A stretch of DNA of 37,617 nt from a virus, in IMG/VR virus record IMGVR_UViG_3300018026_000026, positions 1-37,617 of that record; one strand, written 5' to 3'. The translations under genes and the position numbers were made by a program. The first letter of the stretch is position 1, and each line of letters starts with the position of its first letter. Positions 14,115 to 22,854 of this stretch are shown here, in pieces. Below the pieces are notes generated by a model. It was not told where the DNA came from. It saw nothing but the letters and a program-made list of their open reading frames with translations, and did not search any database.

Positions 14115-14801
14115 TTAATAATATATCAGAATTACGCCCGCGCCACCCGCTCCGCCTGATGTCGGACCGGAGTATGCTCCGCCGCCGCCTCCCGCTCCCT
14201 GGGATCCCGCGTCAGCAGTATAAACCTGCGGTCCAAATACAGACGCTCCGCCATAACCTCCGCGATTTTGGGATCCTTGCTGGTAAGGTTGCCCGGCTTG
14301 CCCAGGAATGCCCCATAGATTTGTGCCGATCGAGGGCGCTCCGCCAGCGCCGCCCGCTCCTGAAATATTACCTCCCTGTCCAGGCATTGCAATTATAGAT
14401 CCGAACGACGTGTCTATTCCATCCGCTCCGTTTGTATTAACTCCACCGCCCCCGCCAGCTCCCACGTTATAGCCCACTGGCACACCTGGCGTCACTGAAT
14501 AATAAAACTCTTGATAAGCTCCGCCGCCGCCTCCTCCTCCGGTAGAGCCAAGGACTAAATTTGTGCCGGCTCCCCCACCGCCCCCACCTACCATTTTGAC
14601 CAAAATCTTATTACATCCTGCCGGCGGTATCCAATTACCAACCCCTGGTGTATTTAATATTAATAAATTTTGAAAATTCCCATTGTTTAAATAATTTAAA
14701 TCCGCGACGATGTCGGTCATCAAGTCAGTTGAAACCGGCGCATTGACCGCGACCCGCGTGCTGTCAATATTTATAAAATTGGTTCCTGAAACTACTGGCA
14801 T
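14115..14801 (-). CDS. Glycine-rich tail fibre-like protein, 228 aa
   Basis: The N-terminal 60 residues include NFINIDSTRVAVNAPVSTDL, a plausible virion-attachment piece. From residue about 65 there is a Gly_rich_2-type domain: GNWIPPAGCNKILVKMVGGG, then several runs of 4-6 Gly separated by short hydrophobic segments to the C-terminus (GAGVILIYY). Such domains form tightly packed polyglycine-II sheets at tips of phage receptor-binding proteins. The place directly after the tail tip genes supports a receptor-binding or tip protein. No chaperone domain was noticed. Confidence 0.7.
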   Translation of the reverse strand: MPVVSGTNFINIDSTRVAVNAPVSTDLMTDIVADLNYLNNGNFQNLLILNTPGVGNWIPPAGCNKILVKMVGGGGGGAGTNLVLGSTGGGGGGGAYQEFYYSVTPGVPVGYNVGAGGGGGVNTNGADGIDTSFGSIIAMPGQGGNISGAGGAGGAPSIGTNLWGIPGQAGQPYQQGSQNRGGYGGASVFGPQVYTADAGSQGAGGGGGAYSGPTSGGAGGAGVILIYY

Positions 14802-14811
14802 CTGATCCTCC

Positions 14812-16467
14812 TTATCCCGTTATATAATACCCATCTGTGCCGTCCAGCATTTTTCCTAGCGTCGGCGTCACTAATTCAGAAATAAAACAATAAAGTTTTT
14901 CCGATGTCGTGGCATTCTGAAATTGTGGAAAATTTACCGGCGGCTGCGCGGACGGTGATATGGCTCCATATTTTTTATTGTAGCTGAATTGCGTATTTAA
15001 AAGGTCAAAGGTAACCGAGCCCTCTTGGTAGTTTGGGACCGCGGCTATAACTTCCATTAAAACATTTTTTACACCGGCCGCGCCCCGGGCTATGTCCGGA
15101 AGCTTTGCGCTGGTCAAGTTCACGATGTCGCCGATCTCGATCAGGCGCTGGCTTAAAAATGTTTTAACGGTCACGATCGGCGTAGGATCTCCGAACCGAT
15201 TCATGATCCGGTTTATGATCCTATCGATTATGGTTTGCCCAGTTACGACCGATCTTATTCCGCGGCTTTGTAAAGTCAAACACTCCACCAGGTTAAAATA
15301 TTTTATTTGTGACGTGGCGTTTTCGTATAGCTCCTCGGATTCATATTGGTCGCTCAAAATGTCGTAATCGTAGCTTATATCAAATTCATTAAAAAAATAA
15401 TTCTTCAAAAGGTTTCCCTTCCATTTTGGCGACCCGACAATATTGTCGTCATTTAAAACCGGGAACTGGGCGTTGCCGTATGGCCCCGAATACGTATGAA
15501 GCGCCAGCTGGCCGTTAGCGTTTATAAAAGTATATGATCCAGTAAACTGGTAGATCTCGGACTCAAGGAAGCTGCTCGCCGTCTCCTGGCCGTTAAATTC
15601 AAATTGGAAAATATATGAGCCGAGCCAGATGTCCCGGCAGGCCTCAAAAGCCGCCACGTCGATCTGCGCCTGTGGTATACCAAGGCCCTGCGCCTGGGTG
15701 TAAACATCATATGGACCATTAGTCCCCTGGCCGGTTGACAGCATTATTTTTAAAGCGATGTTTATTGGGTTGTCCTGCAGAACAATATAATTATTAACTT
15801 GAACGCCGTTGTCGTGTGATGTATCCGTTGTGCCAAAAAGACCGCGGAGGCAGCCGTTAAAATAAGCCGGCGTCGTTGCGGTCCCAGGCGTGACGCTGGT
15901 ATAGCTGATTATTTCGTCGTCAATAACAATATAATCCTTAATCCCGCTAGCCGGCGCAAAGGCGCCCACGGTTGCGACTGCTATCACGGAATCGCCCGGG
16001 TTGACTGCGGCCATGGTTTCCGTAAAAGCATTAAAAATGTATTGTGTCGGCCGAACGCTCTGATCGTTCAATTGAAAAGCCCACGTGACGTTGTCGTCTT
16101 TTAGCGTGTAGTCAATTATATAGCCTACGAATATTTTAATAAATTCGTTTTCATTCATGCCCGCGAATCCCATGGTGACCGTGGCCTGCCTATTGGGAAA
16201 CGGGTAAGTGAAAAGCAGCTTTGTCATAACCAGGTTTTGATCCTCTATGTCAAACGAAAAGGTGCTTATGCAGGTTTTACCCTCGATGATCGTCGTCTGG
16301 CTGCCGGATCCCGTTATATTCCCGACCAGGTCATTGTAAGGCCCAATCGGATTTTGCAAAACATCCGTGCTGAATCTCATCGGTATTCCCGCAAAGGTCA
16401 CCACGTAGATCGGTTTTTTATTCAGCTGCTGGAGCTTTATGCTGTATCTTGTCCCGACGGCCTGCAT
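14812..16467 (-). CDS. Tail tip / hub-like protein, 551 aa
   Basis: A beta-rich protein starts YSIKLQQLNKKPIYVVTFAG and contains a domain near 160-215 with AVNPGDSVIAVATVG and YIVIDDEIISYTSVTPGTA. The latter resembles a repeated baseplate/tail motif in which an entity is called by IDDEIISYT. Later segments (LIEIGDIVNLTSAKLPD, about 455-471) recall the hub domains of siphovirus tail-tip proteins. The ATG shares an A with the upstream stop (TAATG). The order tape measure, distal tail, hub is the standard siphovirus order, which is the main evidence. No peptidase motif is seen. Confidence 0.6.
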   Translation of the reverse strand: MQAVGTRYSIKLQQLNKKPIYVVTFAGIPMRFSTDVLQNPIGPYNDLVGNITGSGSQTTIIEGKTCISTFSFDIEDQNLVMTKLLFTYPFPNRQATVTMGFAGMNENEFIKIFVGYIIDYTLKDDNVTWAFQLNDQSVRPTQYIFNAFTETMAAVNPGDSVIAVATVGAFAPASGIKDYIVIDDEIISYTSVTPGTATTPAYFNGCLRGLFGTTDTSHDNGVQVNNYIVLQDNPINIALKIMLSTGQGTNGPYDVYTQAQGLGIPQAQIDVAAFEACRDIWLGSYIFQFEFNGQETASSFLESEIYQFTGSYTFINANGQLALHTYSGPYGNAQFPVLNDDNIVGSPKWKGNLLKNYFFNEFDISYDYDILSDQYESEELYENATSQIKYFNLVECLTLQSRGIRSVVTGQTIIDRIINRIMNRFGDPTPIVTVKTFLSQRLIEIGDIVNLTSAKLPDIARGAAGVKNVLMEVIAAVPNYQEGSVTFDLLNTQFSYNKKYGAISPSAQPPVNFPQFQNATTSEKLYCFISELVTPTLGKMLDGTDGYYITG

Positions 16468-17936
16468 TAAAAAAGTGCCTCCTTGAATTTATGGGTCAGA
16501 TCCCAGCGCTTCAATTTTGCATTAGTTAATTTTACGTTTAATTGCTTATCGCTGGCTATTGCAAAAGGCGTGTATAAGGTCGATTGAACAATATCAAATG
16601 CCTGGTAAATGTTATGTATGGGGTCTTTAGTTGTGATCTGCGTTGCATCAAAACCAAATCCATGGATATTCACCTGCTCAACGGACGCCACGGTGATCTG
16701 TTCAAAGTTTAAATTATTTTGGTTTTTCAGGATCAGGACGTCGCCGGGCGCAATGTTAGGTATAACCGGGATCTCATTGTTTGCGGTCTCAATTAAAAAG
16801 GACGTTGCCATGGGCGCCGTTGCTGCAGCTAAAAAGAAAAACGACGCCTTGTCTGAATTTACGGCCACGGCGTATTCGTTGGCCTGTTGTGCAAATGACC
16901 ACCAGCGGTCCAAGGCCGTACGCTGCGCCTCGGTGATGTCGGTCATCGTAAAGGTCCAATTTTCCCGGGCGTTGAAAAAAACGGCTTCATTGACGCCGCT
17001 GTTGGATTCCTTATCTGTTCTCGTCACCGATTTTAAAACGTCGATCATGGTAGCCCGGCGCCCAAAATCCACCATGTCAAAAGTCCATATGTCGCCAATC
17101 GTAACCTGGCTCACCGGCGATATGTAGTTAATAATATATTCCTCGTCAGTCACGACAAAAAAACCATTTAAAGGGGATTGCATCCCAAGGTTGGCAATTA
17201 AGGAAGCCGGTCCAATAACGGGGACCTCCACTTGTGCTTTTAAATTATGGTAAGTATAAATTGGCGCGACGGATGTCGTCGTAGAATTATCAAAATCCAA
17301 AAGCCAGATCCATTGTCCTGGCTGCAAACCATAAACCTGGATCGCGAGTTGCTGGTAGATCTGGACCAGGTCAAAGTAATTAAACGGCACGTTGCCAGTC
17401 GTGGCCAGGGTTCCCAGGGTTAAATAGCGCCCAGCGATCGAGGTCCCATAGCTTAATTTTGATCCACCTATGTAACAGTAGTCCCCGCCGACGTCTGTAG
17501 TTATGTTTAAAAAAATATAACCAGCCTGGCGCGGGACGCCGGAATCCGATTTAATGCCGTTTTTATAAATGACATAGTTGGCAGTGCTTACGGCGTTGTC
17601 TACGCCAATCCCTATGCAGTTTGTGGCCCCAGGCGTCCCGGCCGTCGCAGAAACAAAAACATATGAAGCAGCGCCGGTTGTGTTTGTCGGATCGTCCCAT
17701 AGGCGAACATTAAAAACCTGCGGAGCCGTTGCTCCTCCGTCGATCTGCAGTAGCGGAAAGCTGCTGTCAATTGGCAGGGAATAAATACCATCATATGGAT
17801 TTATTAAGCCCTGAACGGGGTTTCCGTTTAAAACGTTCCATAATTGGTCGGTTATAAAGTTTGCGCTCTCGAATGATTCTAAAATTAATAGGCCCGTTGA
17901 AAGTTTTGGCATAAATCGGAACTGGCTTGTGCTCAT
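16467..17936 (-). CDS. Distal-tail-like protein, 489 aa
   Basis: It directly follows the tape measure (ATGA overlap), the usual slot of the distal tail protein (Dit). The first 200 residues include a LamG-like beta-sandwich (LWDDPTNTTGAASYVFVSAT, then YCYIGGSKLSYGTS). The middle, about 250-350, has EEYIINYISPVSQ and DMVDFGRRATMIDVL. The end is a mixed domain with RTALDRWWSFAQQANEYAVA. The size is larger than minimal Dit proteins (about 250), in line with an inserted carbohydrate-binding-like module. Homology is by position and fold impression only. Confidence 0.55.
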   Translation of the reverse strand: MSTSQFRFMPKLSTGLLILESFESANFITDQLWNVLNGNPVQGLINPYDGIYSLPIDSSFPLLQIDGGATAPQVFNVRLWDDPTNTTGAASYVFVSATAGTPGATNCIGIGVDNAVSTANYVIYKNGIKSDSGVPRQAGYIFLNITTDVGGDYCYIGGSKLSYGTSIAGRYLTLGTLATTGNVPFNYFDLVQIYQQLAIQVYGLQPGQWIWLLDFDNSTTTSVAPIYTYHNLKAQVEVPVIGPASLIANLGMQSPLNGFFVVTDEEYIINYISPVSQVTIGDIWTFDMVDFGRRATMIDVLKSVTRTDKESNSGVNEAVFFNARENWTFTMTDITEAQRTALDRWWSFAQQANEYAVAVNSDKASFFFLAAATAPMATSFLIETANNEIPVIPNIAPGDVLILKNQNNLNFEQITVASVEQVNIHGFGFDATQITTKDPIHNIYQAFDIVQSTLYTPFAIASDKQLNVKLTNAKLKRWDLTHKFKEALF

Positions 17937-19702
17937 CCGTTCACCGTCTGCTGCGCGACCAGCCTCACGTTTTGATTTTCGACCGCCGCGCTCAATTTTT
18001 CCGCCAGCCTATTAATAAAGGCCGGATCCCCGATATAGTCTCCCTGAATATTCACTGTTAAAGCTCCCGCCTGGCTCGCCGCGGATCCGGCCGCCGCTGG
18101 CGCCGCTGCCGTTGCCGGCGCGGCCGCGCCTCCCGTAGATCCTCCGGAGCTCGACGCGCCTCCGCCGCTGGCGCCGCCGACAACGCTCGCCAGCGCTTCT
18201 ATACCTGCGACCTGGGCCGCGCCCCAGGCCAGGGATGCAGCAGCTCCCGGCCAGTCTCCTATAGCGACCTGCTCGCTGGCTCCCTGGATCGCGTTCATCA
18301 TTGTGGCCGATTCCGTCTTTTTAGCGACCTGGTCCACGGTGTCTTTTGCCCAGCTTTTAAATGCCTCTTTATCGCCAGCGAGCGCCTTCCCGGTCATTTG
18401 CGCCATACCCTGGACGCCGCTGGAATATTCTTCTAATATTTTTTTATTTGCCTGGGCTCGGATTGCGATCTGCTGTTGCGCGAGCGCCTTGTCTGCTTTT
18501 TCCACGTCGTCATCGAACTCGCCGTCCTCGATCATATGGTTTTTATGGTATGCCTTAAGCTCGGAGATCAGTTTGTCATGCGTTGCCTGGGCTTCCTCCA
18601 GCTCGGATTTTTCTTTACCGGACGCCTTCTCGCCCTTCTTGACGTACTCGTCCAGCTCTGAATTAACCTTTTTAAGCGCATCCGTATAGTCCGCGGCCTC
18701 CGCAGTTTCTTTTTTTGTTGGTCCAGGCTTTGCCGTGGCCTCTATGCCGCCGGCCTTTTTCCCGGACCAAACGTCCGCGATCTTAACCGCCGTCTTTTCC
18801 GCGTCCTCGTCCAGCTCCTTAAGGGCTCCCTCCAGCTCGATAATATGCGCCTTTGCGTCCTTGCTCCCAAAAACTGCTAAAAATTTATAATATGCCAGCT
18901 CTACCTTTAGGGCATCCTGATAAATGGTGTTCATTGTAAAAGAAACGATGTCGGCGATCGACCGCATGGCTTTATCAAAAATGTCCGCCAGGTAAACGAC
19001 GGCTGGCGCCAGCCCTTCCCCGATCGCTATCTTGGCTTCATCGAACTGGTTTTTTGCTTTTTTCATGGATTCGTTCAGGGTGTCCTGGCCGGTTGTTAAA
19101 AGGGAAACGTTTTTATGCAGCGCTGCGAGCACGGCGTCCTGGTTTTTTGCCTCCGCGGCCGTGAGTCCCAGGTTGCGGCCGACCTGCAATAGGCCCCGCG
19201 CAAATCCCTGGTGCGCGCTGGCCACCATCTCGGTCGTCTCTGTTAGGTCCTTTCCGGTCCTCTTTGACAGGGCCATCGCCTCCTCGAGCGATGTCTCCGC
19301 GGTTCCAAGGTCGCCCAGGCGCCCGTACAATTTATTAAGGGCGTCCGTGGCCTCGGTTCGGCTGTACACGGTGTTTTGCTCCAGGCTCATTGTAAAGGCA
19401 TCAATCTGGCCCTTAACCTTGCTCCAGTTCACGCCGCCAGCCTCCAGCTTACGCTGTAAATCGGTTTCCGCTTGTTCTTGCTTTGCTGCGGCATCGACGC
19501 AGCTTTTATAAAATGCAACGATGCCCGCGCCCACCAGTGCCCCATAAATGTTTTTAAGACCGCTCACGGATCCGGCCAGGCTGTCCGTTTGGCCTCCGGC
19601 TTCGCCGGCAGCCTTTCCCATGTCCCGGACCGCCGCGGCCGCGTCTTTAAATCCCTGGCTGTCCAATTGTGCCGCAATTTTAAATTGTAGTGAGCTTGCC
19701 AT
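17933..19702 (-). CDS. Tail tape measure protein, 589 aa
   Basis: The N-terminus is the usual tape measure start: LQFKIAAQLDSQGFKDAAAAV, followed by GSVSGLKNIYGALVGAGIVAF. A long helical, Ala/Lys/Glu-rich body with membrane-active-looking stretches extends to about 480. The C-terminal Gly/Ser/Ala-rich linker and a small domain (LTVNIQGDYIGDPAFINRLAEK) resemble the ends of Mu-like and lambdoid tape measures. At about 0.15 nm per residue it predicts a tail near 90 nm. The gene follows the G/GT frameshift pair, as in siphoviruses. The ribosome site is weak (GATGGGACG) and the start is only 3 bases after the GT stop. Confidence 0.85.
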   Translation of the reverse strand: MASSLQFKIAAQLDSQGFKDAAAAVRDMGKAAGEAGGQTDSLAGSVSGLKNIYGALVGAGIVAFYKSCVDAAAKQEQAETDLQRKLEAGGVNWSKVKGQIDAFTMSLEQNTVYSRTEATDALNKLYGRLGDLGTAETSLEEAMALSKRTGKDLTETTEMVASAHQGFARGLLQVGRNLGLTAAEAKNQDAVLAALHKNVSLLTTGQDTLNESMKKAKNQFDEAKIAIGEGLAPAVVYLADIFDKAMRSIADIVSFTMNTIYQDALKVELAYYKFLAVFGSKDAKAHIIELEGALKELDEDAEKTAVKIADVWSGKKAGGIEATAKPGPTKKETAEAADYTDALKKVNSELDEYVKKGEKASGKEKSELEEAQATHDKLISELKAYHKNHMIEDGEFDDDVEKADKALAQQQIAIRAQANKKILEEYSSGVQGMAQMTGKALAGDKEAFKSWAKDTVDQVAKKTESATMMNAIQGASEQVAIGDWPGAAASLAWGAAQVAGIEALASVVGGASGGGASSSGGSTGGAAAPATAAAPAAAGSAASQAGALTVNIQGDYIGDPAFINRLAEKLSAAVENQNVRLVAQQTVNG

Positions 19703-19705
19703 GTT

Positions 19706-20478
19706 TTACGTCCCATCGCTTACCGTGTGGATCGTGGTGTCATCCGGCTTGGCTCTCCAGCGTTTGATCATAAGTATTAATCGGAAAAGCTGGACCGGCA
19801 TATCGCCCTGATCCCTGTATCCAGTTAAGGTTAAACCGTTTTCCGCGCCGACCGACAAGTGTGTCTCTAAAATTGACAGGTCTTTCATGTCCTCGACGCC
19901 GGTTATTTTTTTGCTTCTTCCTCCGTTAAAATAAAATTGGAAGCGTGATAATTCATTATATCCACCACCAGTTGCGGGCTTAAATTGCACGCCTCGTCAA
20001 AAGTAAAAAATTGCTCTAGGCCTCCCTGGGTTTTTTTCTTTAGAACCTGGGATAGGCTGGCGACCCTGAATATCATCTCGCCGGTGATGTCAATTGTCCT
20101 CTCATATGCTTTTTTGCGCGCCTCGGTCAGGCTCTTTGTCTCGGTCAAACGTTCCATCATTACGAGCCGGTGCGCCTCCATTTCGTTAAGGCATAAAAAC
20201 CGGTCCCGGACCGTTAGGGGCGTTAAAATTCCATCAATATAAACTTTTTCCAGCTCCTCGATCTGCCTCTTTGTCTGGCTGATCATGTCATCCAGGTGCG
20301 GTAGTTTTTTTCTTTTAAGCCAGCGCAGCAGGCCCGGGCCCGTCCGGGCTCCCTTGGCCGCCTCCAGCTCCACGAGTTTCTTTTTAAGTCCCTGGATCTC
20401 GTATTTATAGCGCCTGACGTGGATCTCGACCTGTTTATTTAAAATTTTCGTCATCCCGTTTAGTTCGTCCTTATCCAT
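19706..20478 (-). CDS. Tail assembly chaperone GT fusion made by -1 frameshift, 257 aa
   Basis: Ribosomes reading the G frame and slipping back one base at 19912-19906 continue into the -1 frame as ITGVEDMKDLSILETHL and stop at 19706. The product is 191 residues of G plus 66 of T, the usual G/GT size ratio. In lambda and its relatives the G and GT proteins coat the tape measure during tail assembly and the T part recruits tail tube protein. The T part has no ribosome site of its own, so it is made only as the fusion. Confidence 0.75.
19903..19924 (-). promoter_or_regulatory. Programmed -1 ribosomal frameshift site
   Basis: The zero-frame codons GCA AAA AAA TAA hold the slippery heptamer A_AAA_AAA (19912-19906), with the stop directly after it. 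A Shine-Dalgarno-like GGAGG (19924-19920) sits 7 bases upstream of the heptamer, the arrangement known to stimulate -1 slippage in E. coli dnaX. The -1 frame is open for 66 codons. Confidence 0.8.
19903..20478 (-). CDS. Tail assembly chaperone G, 191 aa
   Basis: The N-terminus is helical and basic (KQVEIHVRRYKYEIQGLKKK), followed by KRQIEELEKVYIDGILTPLT and helices up to the acidic end EEEAKK. Location between the tube protein and tape measure and the frameshift site at its 3' end identify it as the G-like chaperone. It starts with a clear GGAGG site just after a stem-loop that separates it from the tube gene. Confidence 0.75.
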   Translation of the reverse strand: MDKDELNGMTKILNKQVEIHVRRYKYEIQGLKKKLVELEAAKGARTGPGLLRWLKRKKLPHLDDMISQTKRQIEELEKVYIDGILTPLTVRDRFLCLNEMEAHRLVMMERLTETKSLTEARKKAYERTIDITGEMIFRVASLSQVLKKKTQGGLEQFFTFDEACNLSPQLVVDIMNYHASNFILTEEEAKK

Positions 20479-20496
20479 CTTTCCTCCTCGCGCGTA

Positions 20497-20566
20497 TTAA
20501 GGGGCCGGCTATTCCCGCGCGAGCGGAAAAGCTGGGTTACGGCGCAGCTTGTCGCCGGCCCTTTAA
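20497..20566 (-). promoter_or_regulatory. Stem-loop between tube gene and chaperone gene
   Basis: Arms 20554-20566 and 20497-20509 pair over 13 positions with one weak pair; the inner part can fold further. It lies just after the tube gene and just before the chaperone ribosome site, with no U tract. It could be a partial terminator, RNase barrier or processing site that lets the tube protein be made in excess. Confidence 0.5.
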
Positions 20567-20584
20567 TTGTTTCGCCGTTTTTCT

Positions 20585-21676
20585 TTATGGCTGGTATAAA
20601 GTGAAAATGTCCCACCAGTCAGTTGATGCTGGTGTGGTTCCGACGCCGAACTGGGTTCCTGCAGCGTTAAAATAAAAATTGTCAGTTGTGGCAGGGTTTA
20701 CGGGATCTGCCACGACCTGGCCGTTTTGCATGACCAAGGCATAGGGTAGCCCGTTTTGTGGCATCTGGTAAGCTGCTTTTGGCAGCGTGACCAGGTTGCC
20801 AGCGAACGTAAGATCGCCCGCGGCCTGGTACGCCCCGGTCGAGTCAATGTTCGGACAAATTGTAGCGCTGGCGACCGGCAGCTGCGTTATAACAAAGCTG
20901 CCAGATCCTGCGTCGTTTCCAATGTAGCGCTCACCGTTGCTCCGGTCGGAAACGTAAACGTTAAAACTCGTTATGGCTCCGCTTGGGCTGGGTGTCGTGA
21001 CGGTGATTAGGTTCGTGCTTGTTCCGGTAGGGACCACAACGTCCTGTTCTATAGATCCCTGGCTTTCGCCGGCGGCGGTGACTGCTGTAATCCGGACGTA
21101 GTATGTCTCGGGCGACAGTAATCCGCCGGTCGTAGTCGTCGCCAGTCCTAAAATTGAAGGCTGGCCGGCTGGTCCTACAGATCCGCGGGCCCTGCTGTAA
21201 AGTATGGCCAAGCCGCTAAACCAATGGGCATTTATAAACATAAAATCCAGCGTTTGCTTTGCCGCGTCTTTAACAGTGCTGGTGAACGGACTCCCGGTCG
21301 GTAAGCAGCCCTCAAGAATAAATGAGCCCTTAATTTTTCCGTCCAGGCCTTTTAAGTTCTCAAAAATCGTAAAAGGTTTTAAGCCCGCGGGGTTTACCCA
21401 CACCTGCTCGACGGTTGGATCGGTGTCCATCATCAGCGCCTCAAGCTGACCCTGGTTCGATTTTAAAAACGAAATTTTGCCGGAGCCTCCGTCAAAGGTT
21501 GTATAAATTAACGCGTTTTGCGGGTTGTCAAATTCCGGGACCTCTTTCCCCGTAATCTTTGGCGTCCAATCCACGCCATCGACCAAGTTTGGCCGGATTA
21601 TGCCGTGGCTTTGGCTTACCGCTCGGATCTGTGCCTGCTGCCCCGTAAAAATTGACAAGGGGTTTCTAGTGCTCAT
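20585..21676 (-). CDS. Major tail tube protein, 363 aa
   Basis: Beta-rich protein of suitable size and place: directly upstream of the tail chaperones and after the tail terminator. The first 150 residues (KITGKEVPEFDNPQNALIYT, then FTIFENLKGLDGKIKGSFIL) match the tail tube plan in phages. The C-terminal half has a Fibronectin III-like domain near 190-270 (SPETYYVRITAVTAAGESQG, then TSFNVYVSDRSNGERYIGND), a common surface decoration on tube proteins. The end (YFNAAGTQFGVG) may be a second small domain. It is bracketed downstream by a stem-loop. Confidence 0.75.
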   Translation of the reverse strand: MSTRNPLSIFTGQQAQIRAVSQSHGIIRPNLVDGVDWTPKITGKEVPEFDNPQNALIYTTFDGGSGKISFLKSNQGQLEALMMDTDPTVEQVWVNPAGLKPFTIFENLKGLDGKIKGSFILEGCLPTGSPFTSTVKDAAKQTLDFMFINAHWFSGLAILYSRARGSVGPAGQPSILGLATTTTGGLLSPETYYVRITAVTAAGESQGSIEQDVVVPTGTSTNLITVTTPSPSGAITSFNVYVSDRSNGERYIGNDAGSGSFVITQLPVASATICPNIDSTGAYQAAGDLTFAGNLVTLPKAAYQMPQNGLPYALVMQNGQVVADPVNPATTDNFYFNAAGTQFGVGTTPASTDWWDIFTLYQP

Positions 21677-21703
21677 AAAATTTGCCCTCCTCTTTTTTTA
21701 TTT

Positions 21704-22285
21704 TCAAAACATTTCAAAATATTGGATCTTTACCAGGAGCTGATAGCGATGCACGTCTGGCACGTCGGCGCTCGGCGGATAGTAGCGCTCGATGGCATAG
21801 TTTGCTTCTTCTATAGCGACCCTGGCCACGGTCCCGGTGTCTGCTGCTCCGTTGTCGTAGTCAAGGACGCTGATCGGCGGTGCCAGCTGGACGTTTGTGT
21901 CGTCGTCATAAAGCCCGGCCTTTGTTAGCCCACTAATTATGCGGTCGCGGATCCGCAGCATGTTCCGTTTAGCGTTTGGGTCCACGGCGTTGCTCGTATA
22001 AATATTTATATCAAGCATCAAATGGTTTATGCGGCCCTGGTCCGACGTATAATTTGCCGCATTAAAAAGCACGTTGCCCATGGCATTAAAACCTGGGTCA
22101 AAAAACGGGAACTCGGTCACCGTGACCATGGGAAAAACCACGGGCGCGACCTCGCTCGTAAAGATATATTTAAAATCCGCGTCATTGGCTGGCGGCACGT
22201 TGGCCTGCAGCCATTTATTAATAGACGTCAGGACGTTGTTTTTCCCGGTCGGCTCCGTGTAGCTGGGCAATATAGCGGGCATCAT
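21704..22285 (-). CDS. Tail terminator / completion-like protein, 193 aa
   Basis: The protein has a helical start (KNNVLTSINKWLQANVPPAN) followed by beta strands (VFPMVTVTEFPFF), MLDINIYTSNAV and MLRIRDRIISGLTKAGL, ending in LLVKIQYFEMF. This alpha-beta plan and position between the HK97 gp10-like protein and the tube protein match tail terminator (gpU/gp17-like) proteins. The start overlaps the upstream stop as ATGA. Homology is by position and topology, not motif. Confidence 0.65.
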   Translation of the reverse strand: MMPAILPSYTEPTGKNNVLTSINKWLQANVPPANDADFKYIFTSEVAPVVFPMVTVTEFPFFDPGFNAMGNVLFNAANYTSDQGRINHLMLDINIYTSNAVDPNAKRNMLRIRDRIISGLTKAGLYDDDTNVQLAPPISVLDYDNGAADTGTVARVAIEEANYAIERYYPPSADVPDVHRYQLLVKIQYFEMF

Positions 22286-22854
22286 ACACCGCCCTCGTCG
22301 GATTCCGCGCTCGGGTCCACGGCCGGGATCAAGCCTTTTTTTGCCGCGGCCTCAAGAAAATTAGAAAAGTTTTTATTATATTGGTTGTCCGCGTATGCCA
22401 TGAGCCGGCTTATGTAGCCGCTTTTTTTGTCGGCGTCCTCCGCGTAACTTACATTTGTCACGATCGTGGTGTCCATCGGCTGGTCAATAAATTGGCCCTG
22501 CGCTTTCCCATCCGCGACCGCCTCCTGGTTAAAACCCTTTTTAGGTGTTTTGCGCTGCGACGGCGCCATCGAGGCGTCGGCCATCCACTTGTTGTATGTC
22601 GTATCTCCGTATTTATCCATAAAGGGCGTAAAGGATCCGCGTAGCCGGCCGGTATCGACCGGGCAGATCCGGATCAGGTATCGCAAAATTTGAAAAAGGC
22701 TTTTTCTGTGGACCAGCTGCGCCTTGTCCACAAAATCCGCGTGCATGGTGTCAAAATATTTTGTGACGGTCTCCAGTGTGTTTGTGTTTAATGTTATATC
22801 CGCCTGGGTGAATTGATAATTTAAAATTACATTAAACGCCCGCGCTGTGCTCAT
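22282..22854 (-). CDS. HK97 gp10-like neck/tail completion protein, 190 aa
   Basis: ATG 22854 overlaps the upstream stop as ATGA and is favoured over an upstream TTG. The diagnostic segment is RICPVDTGRLRGSF, the P-V-D-T-G-x-L-R-x-S block of HK97 gp10-like proteins, after a helix that ends FQILRYLIRI. The middle and C-terminus are poorly conserved in the family; here a charged segment with NFLEAAAKKGL ends the protein. These proteins sit at the head-tail joint or link it to the tube. Confidence 0.8.
   Translation of the reverse strand: MSTARAFNVILNYQFTQADITLNTNTLETVTKYFDTMHADFVDKAQLVHRKSLFQILRYLIRICPVDTGRLRGSFTPFMDKYGDTTYNKWMADASMAPSQRKTPKKGFNQEAVADGKAQGQFIDQPMDTTIVTNVSYAEDADKKSGYISRLMAYADNQYNKNFSNFLEAAAKKGLIPAVDPSAESDEGGV

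Noticed and set aside
19706-19990. A free-standing 94-aa gene in the -1 frame
   Set aside because: It has no ribosome site and overlaps the chaperone gene; it is the T part of the frameshift product.
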